Translations under genes and position numbers: made by a program
NCBI GenBank assembly: GCA_027922465.2
Contig: BQMF02000002.1
Span: 3,038,001 to 3,102,000, forward strand
From: Turritopsis dohrnii
Taxonomy: Eukaryota; Cnidaria; Hydrozoa; Anthoathecata; Oceaniidae
Direction of reading: 5' to 3'
Length of the DNA stretch: 64,000 bases
Notes under the pieces: generated by a model
What the model saw: only the letters and a program-made list of their open reading frames with translations
The model's database searches: none
What the model was told of the DNA's origin: nothing
Shown here: in pieces, positions 25,901 to 36,100 of the stretch
Layout of the letters: every line of letters starts with the position of its first letter
Position numbering within the stretch: position 1 is the stretch's first letter

Positions 25901-26282
25901 CGATCAACTGTTGCAGAGATATCGTCGATCAAAGATTTTAATGACGTCATATCCGCAGTACCAAATAAAATTTAGGCCCAAATGTTGCGTCACCCCATCA
26001 CCCGTGTTGCCGACCCTAAGAAACGTCAGTTATCGCTATTGGTTCTCGGGATATTTCCCCAAAAACGCCGCGTTCGATTGGGGATGCAATGCAATGGCTC
26101 CCCCGTGATACGACAAAAATAACTGACGTCACGCCGCGTGCTATTATACTAATCGTCAATATTATCAATGGTCTAACGAAAAAATGACCACGATTAAGAA
26201 GATTTTGACCATTAAAAAACAAAAAAAAAAACACTCTCTAAATTAAAAGTGGGATGCACACACGCGAATTAGTATAAGTAGA
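22995..26282 (-). repeat. Units 1-6: about 540-bp small-family Helitrons
   Basis: Six units of 541, 539, 536, 543, 561 and 568 bp. 5' end: TCTACTTATACTAAT or TCTTATTATACTAAT. 3' hairpin: CGTAAAA...TTTTACG followed by CGAGATA and CTAG. The shared core holds GATGACGTCAT, GATCGACGATATCTC, and GAGCTCTACAACATG on the minus strand. Short frames of 60-80 codons recur in these units only because the units are repeats; they lack coding signatures. Confidence 0.85.
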
Positions 26283-27747
26283 TGGTTAATAAAAGTAAGT
26301 TTTCACGTGCGATTATTCTTTTGTTTGTTAAGAAGATGTCGTGGTGTTATTGAACACACTAAAATTATAATGTCATCACAAAGTTAAAAACTGTGAGACG
26401 GGGGCTTCTACAAAATGTTTTGACATCATATGAGCAATCTTTAGTTGCTATACAAAAACTTTTCTCCACTGAGATCCAGAGTCTATCAGAGTTGAGAAGT
26501 AAAATTGTTGACGCAGCAAATAATCTTAGACAAAATCAAAATTATATTCGCCACTGTTTATGACTGCAAGAGCAAATCGCTGTGTCCAGAGAAACGGGGG
26601 ACATGTTGAGACAGCTTAAAGTTTTGTTTTTAATGACTCTTGTGTTTTACAGTCATTTGACGTGTTATGGTTTTTTATAATGACCTTTGGTAGCTGTTAT
26701 TGAAAGACGTGTTAATTAACCATTAAGAAGATAATTTGATTTTTTCATGGTAAAATCCTTAATTGTTTCCAAACTAAAAGGTTTTGGAGTACAAAATGTA
26801 TATTTTTAAAATCTATGAATAAAATCCTATCGAATGGTGTAAAAATTGCTGAAATTTGATATATATGTGAAAAGTTATGAGCTGTCTCAGACCGAAATTC
26901 TCTAGGACACACTGTATTAATAGCCGATTCTCCGTCTGTCTGTCTGTTTGTTTGTTTGTTTGTTTGTAAGTCGCGCAAAATGGTAGATTGAGTTGTGAGC
27001 GAAATTATTTCTTTTTTTGTGTGCGACGTAATACATACAAATACATTGCAACCCCAATCGAACGTGACTTTTTTTGACTGATGAACTAATAGGAATAACG
27101 TTTTGTTTTTATTATTATTGATAGTTTTATATTCCAAGGACTACGTTGGCTTTGAAAACGATACATCAACTAAATACAAAGAAACTAACTGATTAAACAG
27201 TTTGGACAAAAAGCAGCAGTGGTAGAACGTGGCAGCATGTTTGCCAGTGTATCCTAATGTATCCGTGCCTGAGACGGATAAACTTTTTTTTCGAGCAATC
27301 AAAATGTTTAAAAACAGAGTATCATGAAACAAAATATTTTTTTGCTTTTCTTTTAATAATCTAATTTCTTTTTTTAATTGTTATGCGCTTCAGATCGAAC
27401 GTTTTTTTTTTTCACTTTATTCATTTAGCACCTGCCTTTTTTCTCTCCTCCCGTGAGATCTTTTTAAGAAAAGAAACCATTTCCCCCTTACGTTTGATAG
27501 CACCCATGTTAGAGCGCGTAACTTTTTTAAAACAAAAGTTAATAAAAAGTTGAAGTTTTCTCTCTATACGTTTTGAGTGTATTGTTACACTGATAAAAGA
27601 TTGGTTTTACCAGAGGTTGTGACTTCGAATCTGCTTCTGGTTGAACACAAGTTGTACGAGCCGTTTATAAGGAAATTTGACGTTTATTGATACAGTGATA
27701 CAGAGCAGGTGGACATGAGCGGCGAGCGACGCCGCCTTGGCGGCTAG

Positions 27748-27980
27748 TACATCGTTGAAAACTTTCAAGCAATTCATAATGAGGGGAAATTTAGAATATA
27801 CTTTCCGACAGTGAAAAGATATGTGACATTTAATGATAACTGATTAGCAAGTGGATGTTGCAAAAATCTTTGCAGCTTCATTTTTACTTATTAATGGTAT
27901 TGCAATAAACATAACCTAAATAAAGCCAATTATTAAAGTTTACAAATATCTAGGTTTTGTGAACAATGATGTAAAAGCTG
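27748..27980. other. Region just downstream of the secreted inhibitor gene stop
   Basis: Probable 3' UTR of the gene ending at 27981, bounded on the left by Helitron R. A reversed ATTAAA occurs near 27826-27831 and could act as a polyadenylation signal about 150 bp after the stop; this is weak evidence. Confidence 0.3.
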
Positions 27981-30199
27981 TCAAAAACAAGATGAAGTGT
28001 TTTTTTTCCTTCTGAAGCGAAGAAGAGAACTTCTTTTTACGTAAGGTACAGTTGTGTCTCAGAATGTTTTATCCACAAACTTTCAATGCGTTTTTTTTGA
28101 AAAATTATTTGTCAAATTTTCGCGATTTATGTACAATATGAAAGCTCTTTTCAAGGTCTGTCTCAAAATATCAGATTTAAAGCAAAATGATAATTCTTTC
28201 GAAAGTTATTGAGGAAAACATCATGGTTTCAGATCATTAATTTGCTAAAGATCAATTAACGCTTGTAATAATATATACAGTGTGTCCCAGAGAATTTCGG
28301 TCTGAGATTTTAACAAGCTATAACTTTTCACACACATATCAAATTTTAGAGATTTTTACATCATTCGATAGCATTTCTTTCAAGGATTTTAAAAACCTAT
28401 ATTTTAAATAATTTATTCCAACACCTTTGTAGTAAAAAGGATTTCTTTAAACTGCCACGGTCATTAACTCCTTAATGGTTAATAAAAGTAAGTTTTCACG
28501 TGCGATTATTCTTTTGTTTATTAAGAACATGTCGTGGTGTTATTGAACACACTAAAATTATAATGTCATCACAAAGTTAAAAATTGTGAGACGGGGGTTT
28601 CTACAAAATTTTTTGACATCAATCCTAAGCAATCCTAAGTTGCTTCAAAAACTTTTCTCCACTGAGATCCAGAGTCTATCAGAGTTGAGAAGTAAAATTG
28701 TTGACGCAGCAAATAATCTTAGACAAAATCAAAATTTTATTCGCCACTCTTTATGACAGCAAGAGCAAATCGCTGTGTCCAGAGAAACGGGGGACATGTT
28801 GAGACGCTTGAAGTTTTGTTTTTAATGACTCTTGTGTTTTACAGTCACTTGACTTGTTATTGTTTATGATAATGACCTTTGATAGCTGTTATTGAAAGAT
28901 GTGTTAATTAACCATTAAGAAGATAATTGGATTTTTTTATGGTAAAATCCTTAATTGTTTCCAAACTGAAAGGTTTTGAAGAACAAAATGTATATTTTTA
29001 AAATCTATGAATAAAATCCTATCGAATGGTGTAAAAATTGCTGAAATCTGATATATGTGTGAAAAGTTATGAGCTGTTAAAATCTCAGACCGAAATTCTC
29101 TGGGACACACTATACAACAAGTTTACAAACACAATAAGACGATCATAAGCTCAAAATTAAAAAAAACTGTTTTTAGTTTTAGTTTTTCAACAACACGTTA
29201 TGGGTTTTGAATGCACAAAAGTAGCATTAAAATATTGAATACAGTGTGTCTCTGAGAAATTTAGCCCGAAGGTTTAACATCTAATAACTTTTCATACAGT
29301 GATTTGTTTTTAGCAGTTTTTATACCATTAGAAAGAGCATTTGTTGGCTTTCTGGAGATATAATAAATAGACATTGAAAATTTATAATTTCCAAGTTGTA
29401 ACAGTTTTTTGGCATCTAACGCATCACTACTTTCTTAATGATCGATTAACACCTTCTTTAATGAGTCTATGTGTCTTTGATTTTGAACATGAATCTATTC
29501 AAATAATATTGAATCTTTGATTTTCAACTGGGAATAAAAATTATGTGTTAAATAAATATAAAATTTCTTTGTTAAAATGACTTTTAGTTTTATTGTTTAC
29601 ATTTGTAACATTTTGTAGTTTTTATTGTAAGAATGTGTTAATCGATCATTATAGTTTAAATGATCCGTTACCTCTAGAAAATCTCTTTTAACTTCTTAAC
29701 CATCCATAAATGCAAAGTTTTTTTTGAATTATAAGATAGTTTGCAGAATTATTTTTCTGATGGGGTTTGAATTGCTAAAAACTGACAAGTGTATAAAAAG
29801 TTATTAGTTGTTGAATTTTTGGGCTAAATTTCTCAGAGACACACTGTACATTCAATAACCAAGACAAAAGGTTATTGCCTCATTAAAACATCGTTACAGT
29901 ATGTGTTAATTGATCTTTAACAAACTAATGATATGTAATCATGATATTTTCCTCAATAACTTTCGGAAGAATTATCATTTTGCTTCCAATCTTTCATAGC
30001 CTTCAAATGGTACATAAATCGCAAAAATTTGACAAATAATTGTTCAAAAAAATGCATTGAAAGTTTGTGGATAAAACTTTCTGAGATATACTGTATTTCA
30101 ATCGATTATACCTGAACAAACGTTGGTAATTGTCACTAGGTTTCCATTCCAAAACACAACGTTCTCCTTCCTTAAGTACAGGACAGTCGCAAAATTGTA
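27981..30199 (-). CDS. C-terminal tail exons
   Basis: Exon 30112-30199 reads IQFCDCPVLKEGERCVLEW, then KPSDNYQRLF; it ends in phase 2. Exon 27981-28011 completes the codon and adds RKKNTSSCF before TGA. The CxCPxLKxGxxC block recalls the end of netrin-like (NTR) modules, but it is too short to be sure. The 2.1-kb intron is almost wholly MITE sequence. Confidence 0.55.
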
Positions 30200-33100
30200 C
30201 TGAAGAAATTGATAAAGAGATTCTTGTGGAGAAGATCGAAACAGGAGAAAAGAGCAGAGGGACGGTTAAGGGTGATTTTTTTTCATCTGATTTTACAAAC
30301 GTTTCCGAGTAACAAACCCAGAATAGTCAGGAAAAAAATAAAATTATAAAATAAGTTTTTTTGTTAGAATAAAAAACGTTTCTTTTACATAGGGATAAAA
30401 TATGCTTCACTTTTTCGTGTCTTCATTTTTTGTAAAATCTTGTTTCTAAGAAAACAAAACAGCCATGGACATTACGACAACTCAAAGGCAACAAGTGTGC
30501 TTTGATTCACGTCCAAACTCTTTGAAATAACCTCTTAATCAAGAAATACTCACTGCACTGTCCGCTGTACAACAACCAAACTTTTCCTTTCGATTGACAT
30601 TTAGCGTAAGCCAATAAACATCTGTTGCTGTAGGTTTTACCGTCAGAACCGCATTGTGGGAAGAATTCTTTAGTACAGGCAGCGCTACAGGTGGTACCTA
30701 AACATCAACCATCGGCTGTCGGAAAAAAATTCGTAAAAACTAATGGCCAGGGCAAAAAAAGTGTGTCATTCTTACCACAATCTTCGATTTTTTTGCCACG
30801 GTTGAAGAACTGAGCGTTGCAGCCACCACAGAAGTTGGCACGGCATACTGCTCGCGGATACTTAGGGCAATACGCCTGCTGACATGGGTCTGATTTACAA
30901 CCTACAATTGGTACACCTTTGGGGCACTCTCCTGCAAACAATCAGATTTATTACTTAGCTACCATCCCACGAATGACGTCATCACAAATTGATCACATTA
31001 TATATGATGAAACTTACCGCACTCTCCACCATGGGCGCGTCGAACTGCGCCATTACTTCGGCACATTGCACCTCTCAACGAACACATATTAGAGTATGTT
31101 TTTCCGTTCGTTCCGCACTGAGGATTGTATTCATACGTACATGTACGGAAACGTTGGCATCGCTTTTCTATAAAGGTGCGAAAATATAGAAATCAACTTG
31201 TATTCAAATCAACTGTGACGACATCAGGAAATTGACATTTTCTCTTACCGCAATCTCCGAAATGTCTGAGATAAACTTGTCCGTTCGTCTGGCAAGTTTT
31301 CTTTTGAAGCTTGCAAAGAGAACGATACACTTTTCCGTCAGTACCACACACAGAGCCAATATGACGTCTCGGACATTTAATAGGACATGACGGCTTTTCT
31401 AAATGAAGATGAAATTACTGTTTCATGTTTACTCCATCCAAAGATTCAAAAACTGAACATTCTCTTTGTAATATTTGTAGTTCTGTTCATATTTACTTTT
31501 ATTGTAATTGCAAAATAATTCCGTCCGCAAAAATGCTTTTATGTATTATACTTTTGAAGGTATATTCATTTAGTAATATTACTTTGGAATTGAAAAATTA
31601 AAATTTACATTCTTCATTATGAAAGTAGAAGAGAAAAGCTGATTAAGTCATGAGAGAGTTGGTCCACACCTGGATTATATGGCAACAAACCGAATGTATA
31701 AAAGACCATTAAATGTGAATTTGACGTACCACATTCGCCTTTATACTTCAATTGCACTCTTCCGCCACTCTTGCAAATAACGTAATTCATCATACAATTG
31801 TTTCCGTGCGTTTGACCGTCTGTTCCGCAATACGGATCGTATTCTCTCGTGCAGATTGATGAGCATACTCCTGAAGAGAATAATGAATTGGAGTTGAGCA
31901 CTGAACGGCGACGAAAACCTTATCACACGAGGAATTTGTCTTACTGCATTTTCCTGGGTAGGAAAATTTCACTTTTCCATCAGTGGCGCAGGACTTAGCC
32001 TGTAATACGCATAAGCTACTGTATGTAACGCCATCTGAACCACACTGTGGTGCATAGATGGCTGGACAGATTGGACGGCATCTCGGTTTATCTAAAAAGC
32101 GTAGACTCGTAGATACCAGATATCTCTTTTTGTTGAGATCTCTTATAATTCCACGCATGCGCAATGATATCGATCTATATTTATATCTACATAAATGATG
32201 ATGTTTTTAGTTGAACTTGCTTACCACAACTTCCATCGTATGCAAAATTAACTTTTCCACCACTTTTACATATAACTCGATCTAACTCACATCGGTTGCC
32301 GTACGTTAAGCCATCGCTGCCACATTTAGGATTGCTTCGCCTATTACAGTGTTTTTTGCAATAGCCTGAAATTCAATAGAAAGTAAAGAAGAAAAAACAT
32401 TTCGGAAATAAAAATATCAGGAGAACAGCTAAACTGTCGCAGTGTTTTCGCAGAGACAATAGATTCAGAATTGATAATAAACTGATCATACCACAAGGTC
32501 CATTGTGCATTTTGAAAATTGTTGAACGTGTTGTACAGGCTTCTAACTTCAGGTGACACTCAGAGGAGTGAGTTTTACGATCGCTTCCACATATTGGATT
32601 GTATAATGCAGGACAGACGGAAGGACATGGATGATCACCGTCTGAAACAAGATTGAAGTACAGAAAAACTTCCTCTAACAATGGAATCTGCTGATCAAAC
32701 ATCATTGAACACGTATTCGCGAAACCTTTCTCATACGGTAGTTTTAAAATCTATACGATGATGAAATTAAACGAGAACTGATAAAAACTAGTGCAAATCA
32801 TTGGATAGTTCTGTGGAAATCCTTGATAAAAACTCTATTCTTTTTTCCATCCAACTACAAGACTATTGCCATCGTCAGGGCATTAGCTAGGCCTCACATT
32901 TTCCCAATAAGTCCAATCATATTCAACTTGCCAATTACGTCTACATTGTTTTGGCTTACACAATGTTCCCTAAGACCCCAAGCTGAAAGGTGGCTGGTGT
33001 ACCAACTTCCCAACACAGTAAAAAACGTCATCTTCCCTAAAGTTCTAGCTAACGCTCCGATCGTGCAGGTCACATGTCAACATTTAACCAGTCAATGCTC

Positions 33101-36100
33101 ATTATTCTCGTGTGATCATACGAGTGCACAAGAAACAATGATGTTAAAAATACAAACAAGATTAACGATACACAGTTTTCCGCTACATACATACCTGAAG
33201 TAACGAAAGCTCTTACACCAACCTTCAAGGCAAATCTTCGAGCTGGTAGAAATTTTAAAACAGACTTTTATTCATTTATACATAGTTATTTCATGTTTCA
33301 TTTAGTTGTTTTTTTAAACTCACCACAAGTCACCTTGCGTCCACGTTTGAAGAACTCAGCGTTACAACCACCACAATAATTCGCTCGACATTCCGCATCA
33401 GGACTTGATGGGCACGTTGCAGTATCACAAGGATTAACTAAGCAATTCACAATGGGAACATCTTTTGGACATTCTAAATACCAACCCAATCAGAAATTGT
33501 TATTTGAAAATCTGGGATCGATATAAAAATAAAAAACATCAAAGTTTATAGAGAGAGATGGTTTGGAAGCAATTGTTCTATGTTTTTGTTACAAATGTGC
33601 ACCATCACACTACATTAACTCCTTTGAAATTCTTTGTTTTTACTGACAATCTCCCAGGAGGGTCTGTAACTTGACAAAAGATATGACGTTGAAATTCAAA
33701 AGCTGATAGTGCACATCTATTGTATTTCAACATCGAGTAGAGTCATTAGGATTTTCTTTGAAGTTTATCGCTAATTTGATTGACTATCATGCCGCTTTCC
33801 AAACCATATTTTCGATAAACTATGAAAACATTAACTTATTAACCATGTACCTCTGCAAGGGCCCTGATGAGCTACTTCAAGACTTGGTTTCTTGCATTTC
33901 TCGATTTCAAACAAACATTCATTATCCAAAGTACGACCATCAGAACTGCAGACAGGTAAATAGATGAACGGACAAACTTTGGCACATTTTTTCTCGTAAC
34001 CTGGAACATTAAAGCAGAAAGAAGATAGAATCCAAAGAACTAAAAAATCATCTTGAAAGCAATCTCAAAATAAACTGACCAGAATGAACAATCTTATATC
34101 CTATCAGGGAAATGTCTTTTGTTACTTCAAGACTGCCATCTTCAGGTGCAGAAAATGAATAAGCTAAATCATGGAAATAATCTCCAGCTTTGATAGAATC
34201 TTCTGGACCTCTACACCATCCCATGCTTAAAGATGCTTCTATAATGTACGGTACTTCTAACTTCTTCACAGACAACTGATAGGGAATAACATATCCAGGT
34301 AACAACTTAGGATCTTCCTGTTGTGTGGATGACAAAATAGGAACATCACAGTCCTCGTATCCTCCTTCACAGAGACGTTCTTCTAAAACCTTCACAGTTA
34401 AACATGAACCTTTTGGCAGAACAGCAGGTATTGTTGGAGAGAACACGATGTTTCCTTTCACAGTTATATTATCGCCTGAAAGCATGAAAAAAACATTATA
34501 CATTATGTTTATGATGCAGCATCTTTTGCAAACAATGGAAAAGTTGATTTCGACAAGAAATTGATTTGATGAGCGAGCAGGCGGTTCAAGAATGCGATAA
34601 CACTATGAATGTAACTATTACAAATTCAAGTTTTTATGGCAAGAAAAAATAAATGTTTGCTATATTATATATCACTGGAAAGCATTTTTCATAAGTTATT
34701 AAATGATATTAGTGCTATTTAAAATTTTGTCCTACTAATAAGAATTTAGAAGGATTGGTAAATTCACTCCACATCTTCAAAAGAGCGACTTCTTTTACAA
34801 AACTACTCAGTTTCTAATGCTCATTACACTCTTGATAGAATCGCAAAAGATGTTAGTAAAAACATTTTTAGTTTTTCCTGGGAAGTGATTTGTTTAGTCT
34901 ATACTTTAAGTTTATTTCCTAATAACTTGGTGTGATGCTACACTATGTAATACCTGCCACACTATGTAATAATCTTTTGCCACACTATGTTATAACAGAC
35001 CTGCCACACTATGTAATAAAATGAGAGATGCATGCAATGAAGAAAACATTCTTGTTGCGGATTCTAAGCTCAAACATTGGTGAAAAATGGAAAACAATTT
35101 AGAACATTGTGAGTTTTGTATGCTCCATTACCACTCTTATTGAATCGGTTAGAATAAATCGCAAAGAGTCGGGACCTACTTTGATTGTTTGCTTGATAAC
35201 AGTTTGTTTCGAACTATCCTTTCTCTCTCTCTCCATAATACGTAGCCAAACAAATATAGAGTGTAGCTCCAAACGAGATTTTGGCAAACTTAGTTCGGGA
35301 TACTTGCACACTTTTTTAATAGTGGCGTCACAAACACATTCGGCATTTTTACACGGCACCATAATTTCATTTCATTTGGGTTTTTGACAAAAAATACATA
35401 TCAAGTTTGTTTCTCGTGTGTAATTCAGAAATGTTTGTGAAGTTGGCGAAGAAGGAAAAAAGAAAAAAATGGAAATAAAGTGAGTTTGTTAACAATGAAC
35501 TGCAGAACTTTGTATTGAGACTAATTTTTAAATGTTCGTGGGACAAAATTTAAGAATTATCTTTTTAACTTTGTTATTTATGAGACATCTACTCATCCCC
35601 ATCTCTAATTAGCACCCCTTCCTTCAAGTCAAAAGTATTTTTATAAGCTTCCACACCCATTTTTAAGATTTTACTCGGTCCAAGGAGCTTGAAACCATGA
35701 ACACGATTTTTCTCAAAATTTTCAGCAGTTTTTTACTAAGAATTTAAACTTTATAATATTGATAATAATATTATTCAAAAAAATCCCAATAATTGATTTA
35801 TATACCTTATTACATAGTGTGGCAAGTTTTATTACATAGTATGGCAGACTTTGTTACATAGTGTCGCAGGTATTACATAGTGTGGCCGTGTGGCATAACA
35901 CTTGAGAATGGTTCACTTTTCGGAAAAACGAAGAAACACGTTTTTACCAAAAACTATATACTTGAGCATGGTGGTTTACTTGAAAGAGCTTTTTCAGTTT
36001 TGCAAAAGAGATCCAAAATGTAGTAGGAACTTTGCTAAAAAACTGAGAAAAAACGTTTAAAAATTTTTGCAAAAGATCATATCCTCAGCATGATCATAAT

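Larger units (their letters stand above)
20733..26282 (-). mobile_element. Tandem array of ten head-to-tail Helitron units
   Basis: All units run on the minus strand and each starts with TC. Eight end with CTAG after a hairpin; two (units 2 and 4) end CTA because one base is missing. Boundaries, from 5': 25742-26282, 25203-25741, 24667-25202, 24124-24666, 23563-24123, 22995-23562, 22681-22994, 22117-22680, 21608-22116, 20733-21607. The sum is exactly 5550 bp with no spacer. Flanks read CCTTAA on the left and TGGTTAAT on the right; MITE-2 has CCTTAATGGTTAAT uninterrupted, so insertion was between A and T, the known Helitron target. Confidence 0.88.
20535..26914. mobile_element. MITE-1, Tc1/mariner type, interrupted by the Helitron array
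   Basis: The left part (20535-20732) and right part (26283-26914) together are 830 bp, colinear with MITE-2 at 28278-29112. The ends are CAGTGTGTCCCAGAG and its inverted copy, flanked by a TA duplication (20533-20534, 26915-26916). Sequence similarity between the two arms extends for roughly 200 bp. No transposase ORF. The internal gap of 5550 bp is the minus-strand Helitron tandem. Confidence 0.85.
20527..27747 (+). mobile_element. Helitron R (large family), split by a MITE insertion
   Basis: The 5' tip TCTATATA (20527-20534) abuts the CTAG of Helitron L. The element resumes at TTAATAGCCGATTCTC (26917) after the MITE and ends with the hairpin plus CTAG at 27744-27747. Joined across the TA duplication, the tip has the same first 17 bases as units 9 and 10 of the minus array. 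Element length without the insertion is about 839 bp. It has no coding capacity. Confidence 0.85.
28049..30093. mobile_element. Outer MITE-4 holding two other MITEs
   Basis: Left end CAGTTGTGTCTCAGA (28049, after TA at 28047) and right end TCTGAGATATACTG (30093, before TA). Long inverted similarity includes CCACAAACTTTCAATGC on the left and its complement near 30055-30075. The empty element is about 600 bp; the rest is MITE-2 and MITE-3. It lies in the last intron of the inhibitor gene. Confidence 0.75.

Noticed and set aside
22185..26108. Recurring 60-80 codon ORFs in the 22-26 kb array
   Set aside because: They repeat only because the Helitron units repeat. Both strands and several frames show similar ORFs and indels break them between units.
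20733..26282. CRISPR-like or centromeric satellite interpretation of the array
   Set aside because: Units are about 540 bp with transposon-type termini and a precise insertion site. No short repeat-spacer pattern exists and the DNA is eukaryotic.
32823..33203. 126-codon plus-strand ORF in an inhibitor-gene intron
   Set aside because: No recognisable domain and located between minus-strand Kazal and CGGC exons. Probably chance.
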